Part shown: one piece after another, positions 54,772 through 64,000 of the stretch
Layout of the letters: each line of letters starts with the position of its first letter
Position numbering within the stretch: position 1 is the stretch's first letter
DNA from: Hormiphora californensis
Lineage: Eukaryota > Ctenophora > Tentaculata > Cydippida > Pleurobrachiidae
Reading direction: 5' to 3'
DNA: 64,000 bases
Assembly: GCA_020137815.1 (NCBI GenBank)
Contig: CM035351.1
Span: 1,846,909 to 1,910,908 of the forward strand
Program-made: the position numbers and the translations under genes
Notes under the pieces: model-generated
What the model was told of the DNA's origin: nothing
What the model saw: only the letters and a program-made list of their open reading frames with translations
Database searches by the model: none

Positions 54772-57700
54772 CCCTCTCTTAAAAGTACAAAAAGAAATTT
54801 TAACTTTCTTCTCCCTATCATGAGATATGAAGATCATGAGATATGAAGATGTGAACGCATTATATCCCACATTATACCCCACATTATGTTATCCCAGCTT
54901 TTAAAGTTCTACATTGCATATTACTCTCCTTGATAGAGGGGTTAGTTGCCTCAATCTGCAAACTACCCAGAAAGATAACTTTCATTACAACATAAAAAAA
55001 GCTTTTCATAAATATTTAAATTTTAAAGCTGTACCTGGAGCGAGAGTGTAGAGAAATGTGATGTTCTGATCATCTGTATCACTGTTGCCAAGGCAACTCA
55101 TGTGACTCAGGGAAACACCAGACGCGTTGTCAAGATCGTCTACCAACCTGCAGATCATTAGTGGTACCAGAATTATGGCAATGCTCCATTTGGGAGTTTC
55201 AAACTTTCATCAACTACAACGTAAAACTAATTATTGAGATTTGAGGGTGTGAATTGTATGATTCGAGTCCTACGTAGAAGACGCCTCTCACTGGTTTCCC
55301 AAGTCCCGTGTTCTATACTATATGAAGATCACTTTGTCAGGCCAATGCTCTGACAAAGATCACACGTGTTTTAGTACACTAACCTGTGGTAATGTGTTGA
55401 GAAGAGGGTCCTACATTTCACCTCGGCACACAGGGATTGGATGACACTACTCGCTATGGCCATTCCATCATACGTGGCTGTACCCCGACCTGTGAGTATG
55501 GTACTGTTAGCACTGATTGCACTCTGATCGTTTCTCGTTTCCTGTTGCTCTCGTTCTCTCAGTACAAACACCACATTTTGTCACATGTTTCTTCCTTTAA
55601 CATTCAACAATCACTCACAGCCCTCCTCCTACTCCCCAGTGGTCTCTACACAGCTTAGATAATGCCCAATGTGTCCCTGATAAGCTTAGAAATGGCCCAT
55701 TTTCACTGAAAAGGTTTCCCGAAAATTTCGAAAAAAAGTCATTTTTTCCCTGCCCGGGTGAATGCCGAAGGCATTCACCCGGATGCCTTTTTACTTTGTA
55801 AAAAGGCATAGCAGGGTTAGAATTCGAAAACGACATTTTGGTATACTAACTAATCGGTAGAGGGACATTTTTTGGTCACACTTTCGTTGCGAGGGCAACG
55901 GTGTAGCAACTAGAGCCGCGCGCACAGTGACGAGCTACTCCTTCATCAAACACCTCATTGACACAGTTTGATGGACGTGTGTGCGCGCGCCACTCAACAA
56001 AACATGAAATGCTCTGCCGCGCGTTTCGCGTGTTACATACACATTTTCATCTTTCGAGTCGAGTGTGAGATGCTAGATAAGTAGTTAAGTTGGAATGTCA
56101 AAAGCTGGTTAGCAAGTGTCATGTGATTGGGAGTTAGCTAACTCTAAGCTATGTGAGAAGTATACTGACAGCTAGATCGTATGCATCTCACATTACATTA
56201 TGACCAAGCCTTGATCCTGTTGGCAGTGACAATGTCACTGACATGTGAAACGGTAGGGCAGGGAAACACAGCATTATGAATACATAATGCAATAATTCTT
56301 GTTTGAAGTTTGCGATGCATTTTATTTCCATTTTATTTAAAAGTCCACTTTTAAAGTTGCTTGCGGAGGCCCGTACACATGGTTACCACTTCGTGACATA
56401 CTTCCCGGAAGTCTCATTACACTCTGATCGTTTCTCGTTTCCTGTTGCTCTCGTTCTCTCAGTACAAACACCACATTTTGTCACATGTTTCTTCCTTTAA
56501 CATTCAACAATCACTCACAGCCCTCCTCCTACTCCCCAGTGGTCTCTACACAGCTTAGATAATGCCCAATGTGTCCCTGATAAGCTTAGAAATGGCCCAT
56601 TTTCACTGAAAAGGTTTCCCGAAAATTTCGAAAAAAAGTCATTTTTTGAAGTTTGCGATGCATTTTATTTCCATTTTATTTAAAAGTCCACTTTTAAAGT
56701 TGCTTGCGGAGGCCCGTACACATGGTTACCACTTCGTGACATACTTCCCGGAAGTCTCATTGCACTCTGATCGTTTCTCGTTTCCTGTTGCTCTCGTTCT
56801 CTCAGTACAAACACCACATTTTGTCACATGTTTCTTCCTTTAACATTCAACAATCACTCACAGCCCTCCTCCTACTCCCCAGTGGTCTCTACACAGCTTA
56901 GATAATGCCCAATGTGTCCCTGATAAGCTTAGGAATGGCCCATTTTCACTGAAAAGGTACCCGGAAAATCCCACCCGCCCACCCCCCAGCCACCCTCCCT
57001 AAATAGAGACGTTTACTAAACAGCCCACTACAGCGACAATCCTTGTGTTTTGGTGCACCAAGTCGCTTATCGCGTGTAACAATTATCAATGATCTTATCT
57101 ATGTTATCCGACTTGTCTTCTAGAACATTTCACACTCTACATTTGTACTGTCCTATGCCTTATTTGTGTTTGATTGTCTTTAATCTTAATCTCTACTGAA
57201 AATGGACACACTTCACATCTCATCACCAACAACATCACGGTACCCATCACATCCATCAAGGTCGTAAGTTTGTCAGTCCGTGGTTATGTACAGTTGTATC
57301 CAAATTATGATCGTAGCCATTGAGAGATTCTATTCTTATTCTTAGTTAGTATCTTTAGCTAGCGCTGTTGACAGACCGTACTCACAATGGAAAACGTTAC
57401 CTTGATCCAGACCAAGTCCAAGACTTGCTACCTTGTTCCAAAACATCTCAAGACTACCACAAAGGCAAAACGTTACCTTGTTCCAGACAAAACAAACTCA
57501 AGACACTCAAAGGCAAATCGTTACCTTGTTCCAGACTAAACTAAACTCAAGACACTCTCAAAGGCAAAACGTTACCTGCTCCAGCTTAATATAAACCTTA
57601 GGAATTGTTTTAGGCCAGGAGTAGTGTGATACCCCTGTCGACGTCGTGCGGCTCACGCCGCTCGGCGTCGCCAGTGGTTGACCACGGTCTTCCTGGAGCG

Positions 57701-60700
57701 TCTGAAGTAACATGCTCTGCATAAACTGATTGGTGGGTGGCCTTGCTACGGCGGAGTGGTGGACGTGCTGGGGCGCCTAATAAGCGTGCTCGGTGCGGCC
57801 GCCGCTACTTTCGGGCAGGTCACTCGCCAGACGCAGCAAGTACAAACAAACAAACAAACTGTTAGCACTGCAATTATAGTACAAGCTGATTTCAAGATGG
57901 ATGGTGTGACATCAACAGTAGTCGCAGGGGAAAATCGTTCAAAGTGGATATCGAGGGAAGTTTATCCTCCCGGTTAATCGGGGACCGACTGCCTAGATCC
58001 GTTATGTTTTGAGATGCTGCAAATAAAGATAAATGAGTGAAAATTTGCTACAAGATATCCGGTGCCGCAGGCCCCGTGTACAACCGGACGCACCGCGTAT
58101 ACGCTATAGCGGTGCCGTAGGGAGCATATATAAGCGCGACCGGCTGGGTAGCTCACAGGGCGGCTTCGTGGGCACAAAATTTGTATTATATTTAACTCCT
58201 TCTTTTTATCACCTTGCAGCAAGGCTAGTTGACTGTTAATTCATCGTGGGCGACAAGATTCCAGGAAATTGTTAGATAGGTACTAAGCAAGGCGATAATA
58301 TGATTCAAAAAATGCAATACAAGGAGATATTGTTCCATTTGACAGATTCAGACAGTGCTACGACAATTCGTGTGTGTGGTTGTTCAAGTAACTTAAATAC
58401 CTACTTAGTGTCTGAGCTGAGCTCCAAAATACATTAATTATTAAAAAAGGCAGATGGTTGGTGTTGGTAGTGGTAGTTTGTTTGTTTGTGATTGCTGCGT
58501 CTGGAGGATGATGAAGGTTTGAACCAACATTTGCACGTGCAGTTTAAAGCAGCTTAGATGGGCTGAAAGGGGTTCCACCGGCGATGGTAGGGACGTGCAC
58601 GTGCAAATTGAGTTCTTGAGCAATTTTGATACTTTATAGCCCTCTGGAAAGAGCTCGATCCCCTCTTTCTAAAGATCCCAGGAAATTTGAAATTGGCTGA
58701 GAAATGGCCAATGAGTTGTATGGCGTAAAACATCTCAAAAGCGTGCAACAATTTATTTTTCAACACATGAATCCCTTTGTGTCAGCCGTTGTTACTACAG
58801 TCGGACCCCGATTTAGGGACACCCTCGGGGGAAAGGCTCTTGTCCACTAAATCGGGGTGTCCACTAAATCGGGGTCAAATAATGTTAATTTCCTATATCG
58901 GGGAAAAAAAATCCTGTCCCTAAATCGGGGTGCCACTAAATCGGGGGCCCCTAAATCGGGGTCCGATTGTATTGAGAACGTTGGGCTCTAGTTTGTTAAA
59001 AAAAGGCAGATGCTTGGTGAATTGGTGATGGTCTAGTGATGATAAAGCAACATTTGCAGGTGCAGTCTAATAGGAGATCTGGGAGAGGACCCCAGAGGTT
59101 TGCACGTGCAAAAAACCTTCGCCAATCTGCAAAATCTATAACTCTATGAAAAGAGCTTGACAATTTCTTTCCAATGAGCCCAAGAATTCCGAAATTATGT
59201 AGTTGAGAAATGCCAGAGTTATGGAGTAAAATGTCTAAAAATCTTGCCTTGTTCGACCCTCCCTCCCTGGTCCCTGCACAAATCGTGCAAAAATTTGATT
59301 TTTCACTGTTCTTGGTAACTTTTGCAGTTTTGTAGTCGACGGGTTCCCTAGTTAAATAAAAGAATCGATAATATCTTTCTACCCTCTAAATACCTATAAT
59401 TATTGCTTGGCGGGTTTCTGTAGAACAACACGTGTACCTATCTGCACAACAACACGTACCTATCTGCACAACAACACGTACCTATCTGCACAACAACACG
59501 TACCTATCTGCACAACAACACGAATCTATCTGCACAACAACACGTACCTATCTGTACAACAACACGTACCTATCTGCCACCTATCCACCATCGAGATCAA
59601 ATGGATTACTGGTTACATATAACACACGGTGAGAGGCACAGTTACTCCTCTATAAGGGATGGGAGAATATATCTTAGTAAGACTCTTACCTAGCTCATCA
59701 AGTAGCACAAGGGAGTGTTTGGTGGCATGGTGTAGAATTGAACTTGTCTCTGAGAGCTCCACGAAGAACGTACTTTCACCTAAACAGTAATAATGGTAAG
59801 TTCATATTGGTTGGATTCCAACCTGGAACTATATTTAGTTCATTGGTAAATGGTAATAATATGTATGTACTTTTGAAGTTTTTTTTTAAACTTCAAAAAC
59901 TAAAATGGGTAGGAAAGTTCAACTTCAGCCCCCCCCCCCAAAATTTCAAAAATCTCATCGGTCAAAATTTTGCAGCAGCCCCCCCCCCCCCTAAATTAAA
60001 TGATCATTGGTTGGAACTGTATTTAGGTCATCGGTAATACAACTTTTGTTAGCAATGTGGAAGGAAAAGCAGTGGGGGAAGCTGTTATAATATCTTGAAA
60101 CTTCACATACCCCCAATATTTCAATTTGCATCATGATATAAAGATCCCGCAACCCAATTTAAAAGGGAGACCTATCAAATATTGACACCCGTGGCTCATT
60201 GGTGACGTAAAATATGTTGCATCAGAATGTGCATTTATACTGTGATACAACCCGATACAACGTCAAAGAGAGAAGAAATGTGCCCAATGGATCTAATTCC
60301 ATGGCCAAAAAAGCCAGATCAATCACGGATTTCAGGGCGGGTTTTGCTTTTTTTGACCTTCCCCCCCCCCCTTTATTTACCATCCTCAAAACCCAGGTGG
60401 GCGAATTACCTGATAAATGACCCATCTGAGCAGCATGTACCGTCGGAAAATGATAGTACCTACTAATTGGCAACGCTCGGGTCCGGGCGCCGTCAATTCC
60501 TCACAAACCTACCGGCCGTGCCAACCTTGGATTTTGCAAGCGTGCGCATGTGAAATTGATCAATTTTGATGCACACACCACATGTGATGTGACACGCAAA
60601 AAAACGAGCGCATGAGAAGGGCCAAGGGAGGGGGGGGGGGGGTGAAAATTTCAAAAAATCCGACTTCAGTACTTTCTGATTGGCACGATCCGAGGTTGGC

Positions 60701-63153
60701 ACAGAGTCGAGGTTATGAGTAACCAATGCCAACCAGGAGGGGAGATGGGCATTCTATATATATTAAACAATAAACATATACTCATTCGTGATTAATAAAC
60801 CTATTTTTTTAGAACGGGGGGGGGGGGTTGAGAGAAATGCTGAGAAGGTTCGTGACGGGGGGAGGAGCTTCGTGACTAACTGCTAACTATTTATCCAATA
60901 TATATATTGAACAACTTATGAGAAGAAAATGACGAGAATGTGCCCCCCACGTCGCCCCTGTCGGGCCAACTGGTTAAAAAATGGTGCAGTAATTCAGACA
61001 CTTTACAACCAAATATATATATTCATTTGTAGACAGAGAGAGGTATGAGCTATTACCTTTGGTTATGTTGTCTGAAGCACCCAACCGTGTGAAGACCCTG
61101 TCAACTGGGGATAATTCCATCCTCCTGGCTGGCACCATACACCCCATCTGGGCAAGGACTACCAGTAATCCAACCTGGCAATATATATCATGGTTTAGGG
61201 GATGTGAATTGTTGTACTGACCAGAGGGGGATCTACAAAAGTAATTTTTGATAGTGTGGCTTGAAGAGCCCGACACCTCAACCAGATGGTTGGTTGGTGA
61301 GAGCGATTGGTGGCCTCAACCAGATATGAGATTCAATGCTTTTGCGTGCACCATTTTAAAGAAAATTGAGGTTAACTTTTGTGGGAAAACTTGAAACAGC
61401 AGAAACGGTTCCAAAAGTTAAGGAGAGTATCACTACAAAATTTTATGGTGCTATCCCAATAAGTTCACTAGATATTAATTTCCCAAAAAGTAACCTTTTT
61501 TCAATATTTCAAGTCCAACTTTTTCGCCACTTCCTGAAGAGATGGCCAGGAGGTAGGCCTTGAAACTTATATTAACATGAAAATTAACATGCATGATCCC
61601 CAGACAGCTGTCAGGCCAATGCTCTGACTATAACAGTTCTCACACACTGAGAAAGAAATGATAATAAAGTGGGTGCCATCTGTTTAGTGGGTGCCATCTG
61701 TCATTGTGGCGTGTATGCTACGTTGGTGGAGCCCGTGGACTTAACGATCCATTGACTTTGTTATATTATATCTGTTCTAAATGTTTTCCCGATAAAAAAG
61801 TCAGGCAATGCAATGCTCTGACATTCAGACAGTAATCTCCGAATTTGATATAGTAATTTCTGATATATGCCCTTGTTCGTGACTATTGAGATACCGAGTC
61901 TGACATTATTCAAAATTTCAAAAATGTCATCCTCAATATCTCGGTTTTGAGTGCATTATCTGAGGATCATGCCTTTCAAGTTTCAAAGTTATATGCGTTT
62001 TTTTGCTGTAAAGTGAGAGCAATTGGGGCCGGGGCTGTCACACGAAAATATAATGCCCAGCGTGAAAGGGGTGTGACAACTTCAAAAAAATCCGACTTTA
62101 CTTCAATTTGTTCTTTCAGAACCTGAATTAAAGAGGCCTTCTTAAAGTGTTCTGATACACTTGGTGGGGGGTGGGGGCACTTGGTGCAAAGTTACCATAC
62201 TCAACAGTCTCAACTGACAACTCCACCCCCCGAATTCTGATGGCTAGCCATCAATAATATATATGTCAATATGATATAACTTTCTCAGTTATATATTGAA
62301 TTTTCCGAGACATAACATCATAGAAATACTCCCATTGTCCTAATAGTTTCCTAATATGACATGTACACTGTACAATGACTCACGACACTCATGTCTGAGA
62401 CACATGGTTAAAATCAGGTAACAGGAGAAGGAGACAGGTGTGATTAGGTTGATATATAACCAGACACTAATCTCTATCCAGTACAAATTAAGTTGTTGGC
62501 TGCTGCATGGTGCATGATCTCTCATCTGCAGATAGCGATTTAACTACATACATTAATCCTGTTAATTTTATTTTAGAACCATTCAAGGGACATGGTCACG
62601 AAGCATTTTAACTACAGTAGTTTAAATTTTGCAAACGAATTTTCAATGACTCACGAGTCACGAGACACATGAGAGAAGGAGAGAGGTGTGATTGATATAT
62701 AACCAGACACTCTCTATCCAGTACAAATTAAGTTGTGGGCATTGGCTGCAGCATGGTGCATGATCTCTTATCTGTAGATAGCGATTCAACTAAATGTCAA
62801 TTTCAAGGGACAAGGTCACGGAGCATTTTAAATACAGTCGGACCCCTCGGGGGGAAAAATCCTGTCACTAAATCGGGGTGCCACTAAATCGGGTGCAAAT
62901 AATGTTAATTTCCTATATCGGGGGAAAAAAATCCTGCCACTAAATCGGGGTGCCACTAAATCGGGGTCCGACTGTAGTTTGAATTTTAAATTTTACAAAC
63001 GAATTTTTTCAGCCAACAATTAGGAAATAAAAAATAAGCCGACGTCAGGGAACAATATGTCATTTCACTTCCTAGTGACAAACTGACCTGTCGCATCAAG
63101 GTGCTTTTGCCGCCCATATTAGGTCCTGTTACGACGAGACAGAGAGATGGTTC
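49441..63153 (-). CDS. MSH6: MSH6-like DNA mismatch repair ATPase, last six visible exons
   Basis: Minus-strand exons: 63153-63088 (Walker [15 protein letters not shown]), 61174-61057 ([20 protein letters not shown]), 59779-59690 ([17 protein letters not shown], Walker B LVLLDELG), 55489-55384 ([20 protein letters not shown]), 55147-55035 ([18 protein letters not shown]) and 49634-49441 ([15 protein letters not shown] to stop). Every junction is GT-AG and phases close (0, 1, 1, 2, 1). This is the MutS ABC ATPase domain, best matched to MSH6 by the YHRLVDD...[26 protein letters not shown] terminus. MSH6 pairs with MSH2 in MutS-alpha to recognise base mismatches. The N-terminal two thirds lie beyond the right edge. 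Two introns are inflated by repeats: 49635-55034 and 55490-59689. Confidence 0.93.
49635..50300. other. Start of large MSH6 intron: unassigned
   Basis: No exon seen. AT-rich, with a short TATAATTATAA palindromic cluster at about 49695-49735 (TTTCTTCTTATAATTATA and complement). Confidence 0.4.
50880..52290. repeat. ~63-bp AAGCGAGAAATTTCC satellite, interrupted
   Basis: Units around CGAGAAATTTCCCCGAATCG, CAATTTCTTACCGAGAAAA and TTTTCTCGAATCGTATTTTC. About three units at 50880-51070 and nine at 51670-52290; the block 51070-51665 between them is foreign. Confidence 0.9.
51215..51622 (+). pseudogene. Short coding-like fragment captured in the satellite
   Basis: Frame 51215-51511 encodes an Arg-rich, helical stretch ([20 protein letters not shown]), then [19 protein letters not shown]. 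Near 51490 the open frame passes to another phase ([19 protein letters not shown], then [10 protein letters not shown]) until TAA at about 51620. Codon style looks protein-like but no family was recognised. Flanked by TTGCACGTGCAA palindromes (51124, 51210). Confidence 0.3.
54725..54772. repeat. (CT)n microsatellite
   Basis: About 40 bp of uninterrupted CT in the MSH6 intron, 260 bp from the exon at 55035. Confidence 0.92.
55511..56960. repeat. Tandem array, 343-bp unit, in MSH6 intron
   Basis: A block starting near GCACTCTGATCGTTTCTCG and ending in AAAAAGTCATTTTTT occurs at 55518-55747, 56418-56645 and 56761-56960; the linking block starting GAAGTTTGCGATGC occurs at 56304 and 56647. Units two and three are exactly 343 bp apart. 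The first unit is interrupted by the 55748-56301 stem-loop element. Confidence 0.9.
55748..56301. mobile_element. Stem-loop element, copy 2, inserted in the 343-bp array
   Basis: Same 5' double hairpin and 3' hairpin (GCATTATG-AATA-CATAATGC, then AATAATTCTTG) as 42657-43218. The neighbouring array unit (56636-56650) gives the empty site CATTTTTTGAAG; here it is split inside the T run with no duplication beyond T residues. Confidence 0.68.
57000..57720. repeat. Repeat with CGCTTATCGCGTGTAAC start; partial copy at 63484-63690
   Basis: Both copies share TCGCTTATCGCGTGTAAC, later GAGTAGTGTGATACCCCTGTCG, and GTGGTTGACCACGGTCTTCC with CATGCTCTGCAT. In this copy a ~54-bp minisatellite (AAAACGTTACCTTGTTCCAG, four copies) lies at about 57385-57580. 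Confidence 0.75.
58798..58969. mobile_element. Pogo/Tigger-type MITE, copy 1
   Basis: TIR CAGTCGGACCCCGATTTAG with TA on both sides (58796-58797, 58970-58971). Interior repeats CACTAAATCGGGGT. Confidence 0.85.
59424..59578. repeat. 21-bp minisatellite (CACAACAACACGTACCTATCT)n
   Basis: Seven tandem copies within an MSH6 intron. Confidence 0.93.
59870..60780. other. C-run-rich intronic DNA with MITE remnant
   Basis: Several poly-C and poly-G runs (59930, 59982, 60361, 60630). A one-sided AAGTCGG-family end (TTTCAAAAAATCCGACTT) at about 60649-60666. No exon. Confidence 0.45.
62374..62830. repeat. Direct duplication of ~190 bp
   Basis: Two copies (about 62374-62610 and 62645-62832) share GATATATAACCAGACACT, CTATCCAGTACAAATTAAG and GCATGGTGCATGATCTCT, with small indels. 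A MITE sits at the end of copy 2. Confidence 0.8.
62835..62974. mobile_element. Pogo/Tigger-type MITE, copy 2
   Basis: Same family as 58798-58969, slightly shorter at the left; TA at 62833-62834 and 62975-62976; shares GCAAATAATGTTAATTTCC with copy 1. Confidence 0.85.
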
Positions 63154-63354
63154 CTGCAGGAGAGAAATATTAGCGGGTTCAAAAGTTAGAGATTAACCCC
63201 AAGACAAAATTGTCTGGCTCCGTGACTGGCGTGCAATTAAACAGTCGAAAAACTACAAACTTGGTAATAAAATTACCACTCCGCGATAGCAATAATAGGG
63301 GTGACTTCGTAACTAAATGTTTTCTTGATTTTGTGACGTCATTTTGTTTCATCT

Positions 63355-63446
63355 CCCCCTTCTCCCTTCGCATACTACCCACCCCTCCACCCCACCCTTA
63401 TAAGGGTGGGGTGGAGGGGTGGGTAGTATGCGAAGGGAGAAGGGGG
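63355..63446. repeat. Perfect 92-bp palindrome without loop
   Basis: Both 46-bp arms match base for base, meeting at CCTTA|TAAGG. Purine-rich on one arm, pyrimidine-rich on the other. Lies 202 bp beyond the Walker A exon of MSH6, in the adjacent intron. Confidence 0.95.
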
Positions 63447-64000
63447 TATACCCGCCCCAAAGTAGGGGACTTTCTAAAACGGGTCGCTTATCGCGTGTAA
63501 CGACAAATGTGATACATTCATTATCCTGTAGATTGGAAATGGATAAACCTCTCATCTCATCAACAACAAAATAAACCTTTAAATTTGATTTAGGCCATGA
63601 GTAGTGTGATACCCCTGTCGCCGCTCGGTGTCGCGAGTGGTTGACCACGGTCTTCCTGGAGCGGCCGAAGTAACATGCTCTGCATGAGCTCAGCCATCAA
63701 GTATTAAAGTGAGAGTGGACAGAATCAGAATTGGACAAGTTTGTTCGAGGTTGTAGAGATTAGTTGTATGAGCATTTTGCCTTTTTGCCGCTCAAAATCG
63801 ACCCATCCATCACTGAGATATTTTTGTTACTCTCGGGGAATTTCTGCTTGATCAATATTTATCAAACAGTATAGAAACAATCCTTGTGTTTTACTAACAC
63901 ATTCTCTAAATTGTTAATATGCTGACTTGCATTGTTCTGCTTCTGTGCATGGACATGTCAACCTCACTGCTTATATTCATAATGTGTTAGTAAAACACTA

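Noticed and set aside
57756-57977. 73-residue plus-strand ORF
   Set aside because: Lies in repeat-derived intron DNA shared in part with 63484-63690; no domain and no splice partners.
58120-58135. TATATAAGCGCG as a core promoter
   Set aside because: Deep within an MSH6 intron, with no credible coding region on either side.
59424-59578. 21-bp repeats that might suggest a CRISPR array
   Set aside because: Head-to-tail minisatellite without spacers.

Overview
The window is nuclear DNA of an animal. Genes are split by short to medium GT-AG introns, proteins are metazoan (semaphorin with PSI and Ig domains, FAIM, a CCCH/WWE/PARP protein, ANP32, a TIMP-like NTR protein, C2H2 zinc fingers, MSH6), and the spaces between them are packed with transposons, fold-back elements and satellites. 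Small compact genes separated by many palindromic elements would suit an early-branching invertebrate such as a sponge. That is inference from gene content and style; no species can be named from the sequence alone.

Layout. 1-4.7 kb: 3' exons of a transmembrane semaphorin-like gene (+). 4.8-9.0 kb: FAIM (-) in four exons, with a complete intronless PARP12/13-like gene (-) nested in its third intron. 9-19 kb: no host gene, but a series of terminal-inverted-repeat elements of several families (TA-target MITEs, a 1000-bp TTAA-flanked palindrome, a CAGGGTG mariner-type palindrome, a fold-back element with 13-bp minisatellite arms). 19.2-22.6 kb: complete ANP32 (+) in six exons. 23.8-32.7 kb: an LTR retrotransposon (-) with apparently identical 554-bp LTRs and no visible pol, whose gag is interrupted by a nearly full-length two-ORF LINE (+). 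33.9-36.2 kb: a second, 5'-truncated LINE with RT and RNase H (-), flanked by an 11-bp target duplication. 36.3-37.1 kb: a two-exon secreted TIMP/NTR protein (+). 37.6-40.8 kb: a five-exon zinc-finger gene (-) whose finger-coding exon looks broken; its first intron holds a 970-bp fold-back element made of AAAGCGCTTT-type repeats. 41.0-43.3 kb: a Penelope-like endonuclease fragment with a 1.1-kb TIR element inserted at TA, then a stem-loop element. 43.5-45.8 kb: a five-copy ~470-bp satellite. 45.9-47.1 kb: a decayed unrecognised ORF region. 49.4-63.2 kb: the last six exons of MSH6 (-), whose introns hold satellites, a 343-bp tandem array, pogo-like MITEs and a 92-bp perfect palindrome.

The host genes do not form a pathway or operon. 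The unifying feature is the mobile DNA: several insertions are nested, and some can be read against empty sites within the same window. That allows exact target sites to be proposed for the TA element in the Penelope ORF, the T|T stem-loop element, the GCGCTTT fold-back element, the LTR element and the truncated LINE. Exon coordinates come from reading GT/AG sites and codon phase by eye; where phases do not close, this is stated.
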